A stretch of 45,860 nucleotides of DNA, from NCBI GenBank assembly GCA_016789785.1, contig JAEUQE010000043.1, positions 1 to 45,860 on the forward strand. The letters run 5' to 3'. A model generated the notes under the pieces. The model was not told the DNA's origin. It searched no databases and saw nothing but the letters and a program-made list of their open reading frames with translations. The translations under genes were made by a program, and so were the position numbers. Source of the DNA: Bryobacterales bacterium. GTDB lineage: Bacteria > Acidobacteriota > Terriglobia > Bryobacterales > Bryobacteraceae. Shown piece after piece: positions 1-9,700 of this stretch (positions within the stretch are counted from its first letter, which is position 1; each line of letters starts with the position of its first letter).

Positions 1-636
1 CTGGCCACCGCGCCCAATCAACTGTGGAGTTGGGACATTACCAAATTGCTCGGCCCAGCCAAGTGGACCTACTTCTACCTCTACGTGGTTCTGGATGTTT
101 TCAGCCGTTACGTGGTGGGCTGGATGGTGGCCCACCGCGAAACCGCCGAGTTGGCAGAGAAGTTCATCGAGGAAACCATCCTCAAATACGACATTCCTCG
201 CGACCAGCTCAACATCCATGCTGACCGTGGTCGCGTCATGCGCTCGAAAAATGTCGCGCTTCTGATGGCGGACCTGGGTGTCTCCAAAACGCACAGCCGC
301 CCCTACGTCTCTGACGACAACCCTTATTCGGAAAGCCAGTTCCGCACCCTGAAATACCGGCCGGGGTTCCCGGATCGCTTTGGCTGTATCGAGGACTCTC
401 GTTCCTTCTGTAGCCAGTTCTTCCCCTGGTACAACCAGGAACATCGGCACTCCGGCGTGGGGATGCTCACGCCGGCCATGGTTCATTTCGGGCAGGCGCC
501 TGCGGTGCTCATAGCAGCCTACCAGCAACACCCAGAGCGCTTCGTGCGTCATCCCCCGAAACCACTGTCTCTGCCAACCGAGGTTTGGATTAACAGGCCG
601 TTGGAGGGCCCCAAGACAGAGGACGCTAGTCACTAA
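1..636 (+). CDS. IS3-like transposase, 3' part (rve integrase core), cut by window edge
   Basis: The frame is open from base 1 to the TAA at 634-636, so the 5' end lies outside the window. The protein has the RNase-H-like integrase core of IS3-type transposases: WSWDIT carries the first catalytic Asp at residue 12 of the visible part, IHADRG the second Asp, and NPYSESQFRTLKY the catalytic Glu. The usual HSDRG is HADRG here. The C-terminus has the WYNQEHRHSG and TPAMVHFGQ motifs normally seen near the end of these enzymes. The catalytic triad is complete, so the copy could be active if the 5' part and the helper orfA are intact. A separate IS3 orfA would lie upstream. The family assignment is from motif recognition only. 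Confidence 0.9.
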   Translation: MATAPNQLWSWDITKLLGPAKWTYFYLYVVLDVFSRYVVGWMVAHRETAELAEKFIEETILKYDIPRDQLNIHADRGRVMRSKNVALLMADLGVSKTHSRPYVSDDNPYSESQFRTLKYRPGFPDRFGCIEDSRSFCSQFFPWYNQEHRHSGVGMLTPAMVHFGQAPAVLIAAYQQHPERFVRHPPKPLSLPTEVWINRPLEGPKTEDASH

Positions 637-742
637 ATTCCCATGCCAGGTGTCTCAAACCCGTTGACACGCGCCGCCGGATTCTGCCTGCTCTCCCGAA
701 AGATACCTGCCCTAAGGAAGAAGGCGATAAACTCAATTGGAA
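637..742. other. IS right flank and leader of ggt
   Basis: Short non-coding stretch between the transposase stop and the ggt start. The right inverted repeat of the insertion sequence should end here, perhaps near 650-670 (GTGTCTCAAACCCGTTGACA), but the left end is outside the window, so the repeat cannot be paired. TTGACA at 664-669 looks like an outward -35 box, but no matching -10 sits 16-18 bp downstream. AGGAAGAAGG at 714-724 is a purine-rich stretch rather far from either candidate ggt start. Confidence 0.35.
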
Positions 743-2398
743 ATGCGCATACTCTTAGCGATTTTCGTTTTGGGCACATTGGCGGCGGCGCAGGAAGTAT
801 CTCAGAGCGGGCTACGGCTCGAAGAGGTTCGTCCGATGGTGAGCCAGCCTCTGCGAACGCCGAAGGCCATGGTGGCGAGCGTTCACGAACTGGCGACGCA
901 GGCCGGAATCGACATCCTGCACAAGGGCGGAAACGCAATTGACGCGGCGGTCGCGGTTGCGTTTGCGCTGGCCGTGGTTCACCCCGAGGCCGGCAATCTC
1001 GGGGGATCGGGATACATGCTGCTGAGGATGGCCGATGGACGCGTCCAGGCAGTCGACTACGCGGGCACCGCGCCGGGCGCATCGAAGCCGGGTATGTTCA
1101 AGAGCAACCGCGAGGCAAACGTCGGATACCTGAGTGTCGCGGTGCCTGGAACGCCTGCTGGGATGGGAGTTGTTCACGCGAAGTTCGGAAAACTGAAGTG
1201 GCGCGACTGCCTGGAGCCGGCGCGCAGGCTCGCAAAGGAGGGGTTCCCCGCATCCTTGCGAATGGAGTTGATCTTGAAGCTGCAGGTCCCGGTGATGAAG
1301 GCCTATGGCGAATCGGCGGCGGTGTTTCTGCACGGCGGAGAGCGTCCGTTGAAGCAGGGGGAGAGAGTCGTGCAGCCGGCACTGGCGGAGACGATTCGCC
1401 GAATGCAGCAGAAGGGGTTTCGCGAGTTCTACCAGGGCGAAACGGCGCGGCGCATCGCGGCCGACATGGCAGCGAACGGTGGAGTGCTGAGCTACGGCGA
1501 TCTTCAACAGTACGAAGCGAAGCTTGCCGATCCGATCCGTGTGCGCTATCGGGATCACACGATCCTCACGATGCCGCCGAGTTCGAGTGGTGGTGTGGCG
1601 ATCGCTGTGGCTCTGAATGTAATGGATCGCTTCCCGGTCGGACTGGGGATGGAGGGCTCCGTCGCGGCTCGGCATCTGTTCATTGAGTCGATGCGCCGAG
1701 GCTTCGATGCGCGAGGAACCGTCATGCGGGAGGGAGATCAGATGCTCCCGGCGATGCTCAGCGCGGAGCATACGGGCATGGCTGCGGGGTCGTTGCATCT
1801 CGATCGGGTCAGTGCCACAGCAACGGGCGCGGCATCGCCGGAATCGCCGGACACGACCCATTTCTCCATCATTGATGCGGAAGGGAACATGGTGTCGAAC
1901 ACCTACACGTTGAGCGGTTTCTATGGCTCGCAAGTGATCGCGAAGGGGACGGGAGTGCTTCTGAACAACCACATGTCGGTGTTCTCGAATCGCCCAGGAC
2001 GGGCCAGTTCCGTCGGACCGGGGAAGCGGTATCCATCGACCATGGCTCCGACTCTGATTTTGAGAGCGGACGGATCGCCATGGGCGGCGATCGGAACCCC
2101 GGGCGGCGCAACCATCCCAAGCACGCTGGTACAAATCACTAGCAATCTCGTCGACTTCAAGATGTCGCTCAGGGACGCCATTGAGTACCCTCGCATCCAT
2201 TTCGCCAGCGGAATGGTAGACGCCGAACCCGGCGCTCTGGTGTTCGATGTCGCCGAGAAGCTGAAATCGATGGGCCACAAGCTCAATCCGCGCTTGCGCA
2301 CCCAAGGCGATGTCAGCGCCATTGCAATCGAGGAGGGCTCCGGCTGGAGAATCGGATGGGCCGACGGCCGGCGAGGGGGGACCGTTCGCGGATTCTAA
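743..2398 (+). CDS. ggt: Gamma-glutamyltransferase, secreted
   Basis: Gamma-glutamyltransferase (glutathione hydrolase family), an Ntn-hydrolase that cleaves gamma-glutamyl bonds of glutathione and related peptides in the periplasm. The first 20 residues form a signal peptide (RILLAIFVLGTLAAAQ). GGNAIDAAVAVAFAL and EAGNLGGSGYMLL are the conserved large-subunit motifs. PDTTHFSIID contains the Thr that becomes the N-terminal nucleophile of the small subunit after self-cleavage (first Thr, about residue 371), and GVLLNNHMSVF and PSTMAPTL follow in the expected order. The length, 551 aa, is normal for the family. A TTG six bases upstream (737) is in frame, but ATG 743 gives a cleaner signal peptide. 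Nothing nearby suggests a pathway partner. Family assignment is strong; substrate preference cannot be read. Confidence 0.93.
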   Translation: MRILLAIFVLGTLAAAQEVSQSGLRLEEVRPMVSQPLRTPKAMVASVHELATQAGIDILHKGGNAIDAAVAVAFALAVVHPEAGNLGGSGYMLLRMADGRVQAVDYAGTAPGASKPGMFKSNREANVGYLSVAVPGTPAGMGVVHAKFGKLKWRDCLEPARRLAKEGFPASLRMELILKLQVPVMKAYGESAAVFLHGGERPLKQGERVVQPALAETIRRMQQKGFREFYQGETARRIAADMAANGGVLSYGDLQQYEAKLADPIRVRYRDHTILTMPPSSSGGVAIAVALNVMDRFPVGLGMEGSVAARHLFIESMRRGFDARGTVMREGDQMLPAMLSAEHTGMAAGSLHLDRVSATATGAASPESPDTTHFSIIDAEGNMVSNTYTLSGFYGSQVIAKGTGVLLNNHMSVFSNRPGRASSVGPGKRYPSTMAPTLILRADGSPWAAIGTPGGATIPSTLVQITSNLVDFKMSLRDAIEYPRIHFASGMVDAEPGALVFDVAEKLKSMGHKLNPRLRTQGDVSAIAIEEGSGWRIGWADGRRGGTVRGF

Positions 2399-2417
2399 TG
2401 ATTAGCACTCATGAAAC

Positions 2418-2446
2418 TTGTGTGCTACGGCGACCGTCCGTATAAT
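2418..2446 (+). promoter_or_regulatory. Sigma-70-like promoter
   Basis: TTGTGT (2418-2423) and a perfect TATAAT (2441-2446) are separated by 17 bp, in the gap after ggt. The next gene starts 75 bases downstream, with AGGTG at 2511-2515 five bases before its ATG. The -35 matches consensus at only three positions; the -10 and spacing carry the call. Confidence 0.6.
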
Positions 2447-2520
2447 CGAGCAATTATAGTTCTACTCCTGTTTTGCCGATGTGATTAGTGGTGACGAATT
2501 CGCAAGGATGAGGTGATGCG

Positions 2521-3135
2521 ATGAACATCATCGGAGATCGGAGCTTCGTAGAGATCCCAGGGGACAAGCAGCACGATTTGCCACCCCTGCTGGTGCACAG
2601 TTCGCCCCAGTTCAAACGATTGGACAAGATTGTCGACATGGCGGCGAGTATTGTCGAAACCGAAGACATGCTCCCCGCGCAGTTCGCCGAGGACATCGTT
2701 GCAACGCAACAACGGAAGATGGACCTCGCCATACACCTTGTCGAGCAATACAAACGGCTCGTTCAGCACTGGCAGTGGGGAGACGACATCCTTGAGTGGA
2801 TCCGGCAATGTGAGATCACCTTCGAGGCGCGTCCTGATCTGCGCCACCTGCTTCGTGGCGATGTCTGGCCTCATGCAGGCCGATCCAGTTTCGTACGTCT
2901 CCTGGAAGACAAGAGTGTCCCTACTGAGGGGGTTCAGGTCGAAAAGGCGGTTGGCCTTAGGCTGACCTTCCGGCAGCCACCACCAATCGCCTTCTTCTCA
3001 AACCAGTTCCTTTTCTATCTCAAGGACAGCGTCGGCGATTCGGCTTACCAAACCTGGGCAAGCAAGCAACCCGATCCCGTCAGCGCTCTCCCCCCGGAAC
3101 GGTTCACCGTACAGGTCGTCAACATGACAATGTAA
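2521..3135 (+). CDS. Hypothetical protein, 204 aa
   Basis: I do not recognise this family. The ATG is supported by AGGTG five bases upstream and by the promoter at 2418-2446. The protein is soluble: no signal peptide, no membrane segment. Residues about 35-85 are rich in charged, amphipathic helix-forming sequence (RLDKIVDMAASIVETEDM, VEQYKRLVQHWQWGDDILEW), while residues about 135-204 look more beta-rich and contain PPPIAFFSNQFLFYL. There are only two cysteines and no obvious catalytic motif. The orphan ABC ATPase starts 68 bp downstream on the same strand, so the two may be co-transcribed; that is the only functional hint. The coding assignment rests on the good translation start, length and absence of a better frame. 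Confidence 0.7.
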   Translation: MNIIGDRSFVEIPGDKQHDLPPLLVHSSPQFKRLDKIVDMAASIVETEDMLPAQFAEDIVATQQRKMDLAIHLVEQYKRLVQHWQWGDDILEWIRQCEITFEARPDLRHLLRGDVWPHAGRSSFVRLLEDKSVPTEGVQVEKAVGLRLTFRQPPPIAFFSNQFLFYLKDSVGDSAYQTWASKQPDPVSALPPERFTVQVVNMTM

Positions 3136-3203
3136 TTCTCGCCGCGTGAACCACTTGAATCTGGCTTGAAGCGTCGTTCCGTTGGTACTCTGGTTTCTTG
3201 CTC

Positions 3204-3983
3204 ATGGAACCACCGCTTCTCGAATTCTCGAATGTCTTCGTGTCCCACGATGGGCACCTCGGCCTGAACGGACTCACGCTTACCATTCACGCGCACGAGC
3301 ACGTCGCGATCCTCGGCCCAAACGGTAGCGGCAAGTCAACTCTGATCAAGACCATCACTCGTGACTGCTACCCGCTGGCACGGCCAGGATCGCGCGTCCG
3401 CATCTTTGGACGGGAGACCTGGAACATCTTCGACTTGCGGCCCCTTCTCGGAATCGTTCACAACGACCTCATGGCCAGTTACCTCCGCCACCCCTATTCG
3501 GGCAGGGAAGTCATTCTGTCTGGCTTCTTCTCCAGCGTTGGCATCTGGCCCAATCACGAAGTCACCCCCCAAATGATCCGCCGCTCCGATGAGATACTCC
3601 ATCAACTCGGTATCTCTCATCTTGCCGATCGCACCGTCAACCAGATGTCGACTGGCGAGGGCCGGCGCCTCCTGATCGGCCGGGCCCTGGTTCATCGCCC
3701 CAAAGCTCTAATCCTTGATGAGCCCACGGCCAGCCTCGACATCAGCGCTACGCACGGGCTCCTCCAGGTGATGCGTCAGCTCGCCGCTGAAACCACAATA
3801 ATTCTTGTAACCCATCACCTGTCCGACATCATTCCGGAAGTCAGCCGCGTGATCCTACTCAAGAACGGCAGCGTACATAGCGATGGCGAGAAGCACCAGG
3901 TCCTCTCCAACAAGACTCTTACCAGCCTGTTTGATCTTCCAGTTGAGCTTCTCCATCGAAATCAGTACTACTACCTGCTGTAG
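3204..3983 (+). CDS. Orphan ABC transporter ATP-binding protein
   Basis: A single ABC nucleotide-binding domain of about 259 aa. Walker A is GPNGSGKST (about residues 38-46), Walker B ALILDEP (about 168-174) with the SLD D-loop, and the switch His is in VTHH. Two elements deviate: the signature is MSTGE instead of LSGGQ/E, and the Q-loop position reads GIVHND, with His where Gln is usual. No permease or binding protein is adjacent, so it is either an ABC protein working with a distant membrane partner or a non-transport ABC ATPase. It resembles the small iron/molybdate-type ATPases in general architecture; I would not name a substrate. A TTG two codons upstream (3198) is also possible; neither start has a clear ribosome site. 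Its stop lies six bases from the stop of the convergent tail gene at 3990. Confidence 0.85.
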   Translation: MEPPLLEFSNVFVSHDGHLGLNGLTLTIHAHEHVAILGPNGSGKSTLIKTITRDCYPLARPGSRVRIFGRETWNIFDLRPLLGIVHNDLMASYLRHPYSGREVILSGFFSSVGIWPNHEVTPQMIRRSDEILHQLGISHLADRTVNQMSTGEGRRLLIGRALVHRPKALILDEPTASLDISATHGLLQVMRQLAAETTIILVTHHLSDIIPEVSRVILLKNGSVHSDGEKHQVLSNKTLTSLFDLPVELLHRNQYYYLL

Positions 3984-3989
3984 CTCGGA

Positions 3990-6728
3990 TCAGCCATTTG
4001 CAAAACTGCGCCCGGAGGGCTGGAAAGTCGTCACATCGTAACCGGCAAGGCAGAATTGGTCCAACGCAAACAAGACAATCGACTCGACAGCCTCCGCCTT
4101 CGCCAGCTTCGTTTCCCGCTCCCATGGCGCGATCGCGTCCCCAATCCCGATCAGGTGACTCCTCTTTGAATTCGGGAAGCCCTTCACCTGTGAGTAACGC
4201 ATAGAGTCGAGGCATTTGTTCAGATCCCTGCTCCCTGTGTAGATAAAACTCTCGGTCTTCAGATTGTCCAGATTCGCCGCGTTCCAGGAACTCGGATAGT
4301 TTACCAGCTTGTTGAATTGCCCCTCGTTGACGTCAGTCGGGTAGAGCACCTCAAACCTGCACGACGGAAACTGCGCGCGAACGTAGTTCATAATGTTATT
4401 CGTGAAGGTTCCAATCAACCCCGCCATGAAGGACGCTTCCTCCGCATACAACCCAGGGCTCGCCCATCCATCAGGAACAGCCCTTGGATAGAAACCATAG
4501 ACGCCAAAGAACTGATCCCGGCTGTACGAATCGTGAATCGGCAGTCCGGAGCCGTCGTATGGGAAATACCACCATTGGACCTCGCCGAACTGCAGGTAAG
4601 GCTGGCATCCCGCCGCCGCCATGATCGCAGCCATTTCCCGGTGCACTTCCTTCCAGTATTCGAAACTTGTCGGAGAGAAGTTCGTCTGAAGCGCAGGAGT
4701 GTTTAGTAATACGGCATTTCCGCTGGGATATCTCTGTGCGATGCCCGCGCCCGGTGAAGGATCTCCGTGCTGCAACTCCGTACTGAACGCCGCGGCCACG
4801 TCGAGTCCATACGCCCTTAATGCGGCATAGAAACTTCTGCTCCAGTCGCGAACGGCACGATTCAACCTCGGTGAAGCCGCCGTATCCGTCCTCCACGATC
4901 CATCCTGTCCTCCCGTGAGCGTCGCACCACTTGTAACTGCCGTGAAGCTACCGCTTGCTGGCGAAGCACTAATGGTAATGTTGTTTCCATCGGCACCCAT
5001 CGACCGGGAATAGATCGTTAGTTGGGCGCCAGTCGCCCTTGCCCACACGCTGGTGTACCCACTATTCAGAATCAACTCAAAAGCCTTCGCGACATCCTCG
5101 GCTGTCTCTCCCAACAGATTGAGATGATTGAGCACCGTTTGTGCGGAACTGGGCTGTCCCACGCGATTGATCACGATTTGAGTAATCTGGCTAAACACCG
5201 GAGTGCCAAAAAACGTGACCGTACCGCTCGCACAGCTGTGACCCAGCCTCGTCATCTCGTAGAACCACAGCGCTCCCACATAGTGGTTCACCCTGCCCTT
5301 AAATCCCAACGAGACAATCTGCCATGCGGTGCGTTCCGGAGCTAGGGCGATCGAGTGGTCTGTGTCCCAATCAGTTGCCAGCGTCACTCGATCGTCCGGA
5401 CTAACCCATTCCGCCGACTCCGCAGGCACGGCGACCTCGAGGAAGTCGAAATAGAAGTAGCTTCCAGTGACGCCCGCATGCGTTATCGTAACCGTGTGCT
5501 CGCCAGGCCCAAATGTCCCGGCCAGTCTGCGCACCAGAACATCCTCCCCCGGCAACCCGAGACTCATCGCTTGCGAAGCGCCGCCGTCGACAGACACGTT
5601 AATGAGAGCACCGTTCTGTGCAAGCCTGGTGCCAAGATAGAGTTGGTGGGTCGCACCCGCCCGGTACGACACCGACACAGTCGCACCGGGAACGCTGGTG
5701 TACTGAATCGACCCTCCCGAGTAATTACCAGTACCCTTAGCCCACGTGCCAATGAAACTGACGCGCTCGGAGCCGTCCTCCAGCCGGTAACTTCCCGGCC
5801 CCGCAACTTGATACGCTCTCCCGCCGCCCGTCACCGACCAGTTTGTCACTCGCACCTCGAACTCCGACCGTGCAAACTGCTCCTCGTGTAGCGCGGCCGC
5901 ATAGGTCCAGCGCATCTTTCGAATCGCTGTTGCTGGCACCGGCATCCCGTTGATGTCGGTCAGGCTCCCAAAGTTGAGACTTACTCTCCATTTCGTTGGC
6001 GAAGTGCCTCCTGTGAACTTGGTTGCTTGTGGCGACCAGACCTCGGTACGCGCGCCAGAGACATACCCATACGCTCCGAAGCGGTTTGCATTCGCGCCTA
6101 CCGTGGATGTCGCCTGGGTGAAACCGAGCCCTACGTAAGTGAGGCGGATACTCGCCCCGGTCCGCTGAGCATTCACAGTCGGCGACAAGGCATTCACGGT
6201 AGCCACTAAGCTATCAAGAACGCTCTCGATCGTATCCGAAACCGTGACCGCGTGGTTGTACTGCTCCTCGGCCCACGCGATCCCCACATAGTCGCCAACC
6301 GTCAGACTCCCTGACAGAGTAAGATCGGCCGTCGCACACGTGTAGGCGCCCTCCACCGCGGTTGCGTGATCCTTCAGCCGTACGAAGTACACTTGCTCTG
6401 CCGAAGGTCCCCCTGCCCAGATGCGCAGCATCGGCCAGTCCACGACAGGGTAAATCGCGGAGTCCATCTCCATGCAGTTACTCCGGACTTCATCATAGGT
6501 CAAAGTAAGCCCGCTCAGGTTGCCGTCGGGCAAATTCCTGAACCGTGGATGTTCGTATACGTTATCCCGATTCCATTCCACTACCGCCCAGTCAAATTGC
6601 TGCCGCCAGGTGCCGGATAACACGAACCCGGACTCGGACGTCTCACTCAAGGCGGCAATCGCGGAAGGCCGTTCAAAATAACACTGCAGATCCCTGTCGG
6701 GTCTTAGTTTAACAAGAGTTTCGGGCAT
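3990..6728 (-). CDS. Large tail protein with TIM-barrel-like C-terminal domain
   Basis: Last gene of the virion cluster, 912 aa, starting seven bases after the hub gene stops. The N-terminal 100 residues (FDWAVVEWNRDNVYEHP, LPDGNLSGLTLTYDE) look like a tail-attachment domain. Residues about 100-640 are Ser/Thr/Gly-rich beta sequence, with short repeated blocks such as NNITISASPASGSF, and probably include one or more carbohydrate-binding-like beta sandwiches around residues 290-430 (GTWAKGTGNYSGGS, GEHTVTITHAG). The last 270 residues have the character of a glycoside-hydrolase TIM barrel, with acidic residues in QPYLQFGEVQWWYFP and ESFIYTGSRDL. By position it could be a receptor-binding or sheath-like protein that recognises or trims surface polysaccharide. 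The enzymatic role is inference; no family-specific catalytic signature was confirmed. Confidence 0.65.
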   Translation of the reverse strand: MPETLVKLRPDRDLQCYFERPSAIAALSETSESGFVLSGTWRQQFDWAVVEWNRDNVYEHPRFRNLPDGNLSGLTLTYDEVRSNCMEMDSAIYPVVDWPMLRIWAGGPSAEQVYFVRLKDHATAVEGAYTCATADLTLSGSLTVGDYVGIAWAEEQYNHAVTVSDTIESVLDSLVATVNALSPTVNAQRTGASIRLTYVGLGFTQATSTVGANANRFGAYGYVSGARTEVWSPQATKFTGGTSPTKWRVSLNFGSLTDINGMPVPATAIRKMRWTYAAALHEEQFARSEFEVRVTNWSVTGGGRAYQVAGPGSYRLEDGSERVSFIGTWAKGTGNYSGGSIQYTSVPGATVSVSYRAGATHQLYLGTRLAQNGALINVSVDGGASQAMSLGLPGEDVLVRRLAGTFGPGEHTVTITHAGVTGSYFYFDFLEVAVPAESAEWVSPDDRVTLATDWDTDHSIALAPERTAWQIVSLGFKGRVNHYVGALWFYEMTRLGHSCASGTVTFFGTPVFSQITQIVINRVGQPSSAQTVLNHLNLLGETAEDVAKAFELILNSGYTSVWARATGAQLTIYSRSMGADGNNITISASPASGSFTAVTSGATLTGGQDGSWRTDTAASPRLNRAVRDWSRSFYAALRAYGLDVAAAFSTELQHGDPSPGAGIAQRYPSGNAVLLNTPALQTNFSPTSFEYWKEVHREMAAIMAAAGCQPYLQFGEVQWWYFPYDGSGLPIHDSYSRDQFFGVYGFYPRAVPDGWASPGLYAEEASFMAGLIGTFTNNIMNYVRAQFPSCRFEVLYPTDVNEGQFNKLVNYPSSWNAANLDNLKTESFIYTGSRDLNKCLDSMRYSQVKGFPNSKRSHLIGIGDAIAPWERETKLAKAEAVESIVLFALDQFCLAGYDVTTFQPSGRSFANG

Positions 6729-6735
6729 CCCTACC

Positions 6736-9700
6736 TCACAAACGGATCGTCACCGTGAGATCGCGGCCCGGCGTCGTTTCCCCGGTCTGCCCAAGAGACA
6801 CGATGTCCAGGGTCAATAAGCTGCCGCTCTCCAATGGTGCAAGCTCAAGGCCATTTACAACGCCTGAACTGGTCGCCCCCGCCGGCACTGTCAGATTCGC
6901 GTAAGTCAAGCCGTTCTTCTTCAGCCTCAACTGAATGGGCGCACCGGTCGGTGCTTGCTGCACGACTGCGAACACATCACGGACTGCCTTGGCATCCTCC
7001 ACGACCAGGGGCGGCGCGATTGAATCCTTGATCGCTAAGTGCCCCTCCACCTGAATCGTGAACTGCCCTCCTGATAGTGTGCGCAATCCGTAGTCCTGCG
7101 ATCCTGTAAGTTTGATCGCCCGGTTCGCACTGCTTCCGTTCTGATTCGTGACAAACATCTCCGCCGATGCGATCCGCGCCATCGGGAAGTAGATTGGGTA
7201 CGCAAAAGCCCCACTCGCCGGGCTTCCGAAGAACATTCGCGGAAACGCGATTACAAACACTTTTCGGCTCAGGTGATAAACACTCGCTCCCGCGAGATGA
7301 GCGCTCGCGGAAGTCGTATGGTGTGCCCGAGTCACCTGGTACTCAATGCCACCTCCTGCCGTGCCCTCTACCCGCAACACCTCACCGTCGATCTGTATGT
7401 AGCTGCCGGCGAGGGCGGGGCCTGCCGCAGACAGAGAAATCGTTGTGTCACTCGCGGATACCGGTGCTGGCAGAGTGATGGCAGGAGGCCCCTGGAGTTC
7501 GTCGAAGTAGTGTAACGTCAAAGTTCCAGACTCCACACTTTGGGTATTCGCCAGGTCCTCAAACGCGATACCGACCACCTCCACTGTGCCCTTCCCTCTC
7601 CAACTCAAGCCGAACAGAGGCGCGCTCGGAATCCCAACATCCCCTCCGGAACCGCCGCTCCCGCCAACGGTCCACCGAGTGATCGGAGCAAGCCCCTCCT
7701 CACTCTCCAGATTGGCGCTGTTCGCAGCACGCCCCGTAACATGCACCACTGCATCCCGGCGATTGGGCACCTCAAACTCCGCGGGACTGGACTCGGTTCG
7801 TGACCCAAAATGCCAGTTCCCCTCGGCGATCAGAAACTGGCTCGTAACGTCGGGCACAACGCTCCATTCTGGCTCAACAGTGATCGAATCAACGCTATTG
7901 GACGCGACCACCCGCTCCTGCCCTGCACCCGTTCCGCTCACGATGCGCACTCGTTGACCGCGATATTCATTCACTGGCCATGTCATCTGATTGTTCCCGA
8001 TCGATCCACCCGATCCGAATGTTGTGCCTACAGGCGGGTGCAATTCCGTTCGCCAGTAGAAGTTCGCGTGATCAAAGTACTCGTCGGGAGGGCCGATCGC
8101 CAAGACGGGGAGACCGGTATCGATGAAGCTTGCCGCTGCCGGAACCTGGGATGCGATTCGTAGTAACTGGTTCGGCGTCCCACCCCGGTAGACATTGAAA
8201 GTCACCGCTTCGGGTGGGAGCGCGATCTCAGTAAGTTGGACCCGCAGAGAATTGCCTGCCGGCAGTTGCGCAAGAACAACAAATGAAATCGGCCCCTCTT
8301 CACCATTACCGTCAACCGCCGAAATGCCGTAATACACCGTTCGCCCTCCGGTCAGCGAACCGCCAGATTCATGAATCTGCGGCGACAGAGATACCCACGG
8401 AACCCGTCGGCTTCGCGGCGACGGTCGCAGCGGCCTCCGGTAACCAACAGTCAACGTGACAACCCCAGTCCCGTCGGAAAGGCTACTTGTCCCTTCCACT
8501 ACGCTGAACTGGCTGACACCTGCGCTGTCAACGCTGTCGCCCACTAGCGGCCGAGGCATCCCGGCTCCAAAGCCAGGCTGCAAACCCGATCCCCCGATCG
8601 AAGACCCGCTCACCGAGTACCACGCGTCGTCATGCAACTGCGCAACCACGTGGATGGTGCGCATGTTCAGGTCCGCGGACATTCGCACGATTCGGAAGAG
8701 TCTTCGATTGAGTCCCTCCTTCAAATATGTAACCGTGATCAAGTCTCCGGGCCGCAGGCCGACACCCTTTACCGATGTGTCAAACTCAACATAAAGGTTC
8801 CCCCGCACCGATCGCCGTAAGTTCACCTGCAGCGCACGTTGGGCATGAGCGAAGTTAGTAACACCAAGTGCGGGAAGGCTACCCGTCACATCCCCTCCGC
8901 CCCTCGCAAGATCATCAGCGTCTGCGAGTACCAGGCTGTCGCGCTGATACAGATTGAACTCATCATCAAATTCCAGGCGAATTCGATTCGGCACGTCGCC
9001 AGCCGTGCGAGACCACAGCCGGATGCTCGGCGCTCCACTGGAGTTCCTCACGATTCCCGAGTTTCCATTCGTGCCATCGCCAAACTCATAGGCTGGCCAA
9101 CCCAACCCCAGGGAACTAGTACTGTTGCTGTTCCATGGCTTTGTTGGCTGCTGCACCGAAAGGGCATTCTCAATATTCGCCTGCAACTTGCCGTCGGCCC
9201 CATAACTCACGTAAACTCCGCAGGAGTACCTCAGGCCACGCAGCAACTCTGCCATACTCCGCCTTCTCCGAATCGCCAGATTACATTGAAAGCGCGGAAC
9301 AAAGACGTCCGCCCCTTGTAGATCCTTCACCGCGATCGATTCGTCACAGTACTGGGCGCGCCGTGCGAACGACTCAACGTCAAGTTCTTCAGCCCCCCAG
9401 CCCGCTCGTCGTAACATATCCATAAGGACCCACACTGGATTTGCCGAGAACGCTTCCGCCAGCGGAGACCCTGTCAGATCGTATCGGGGAAGCCTAAGGC
9501 CCTGAAGAAGCACCTCAAGCCGCGGCAATTGTCCTGGAGTGTTGACACTTCGAGGGAGCGTTACTTCGAGATACGCAATCCCTCCGTGTGGCCCGCCGAC
9601 GGGGACACCGTTTGAGTCGATATAAGCGCCGCTCGCCACACCATCTCGCTCCCCTGCTCCCACCAACCGCCACCAACCGGTTGAATTCAAGTCCCTTCCC

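Noticed and set aside
664..692. TTGACA near the IS end as an outward hybrid promoter for ggt
   Set aside because: No -10-like hexamer at 16-18 bp; the match is probably chance or part of the IS end.
812..2305. 497-aa open frame antisense to ggt
   Set aside because: Arg/His-rich composition typical of the complement of a high-GC gene; no motif; ggt on the plus strand is unmistakable.
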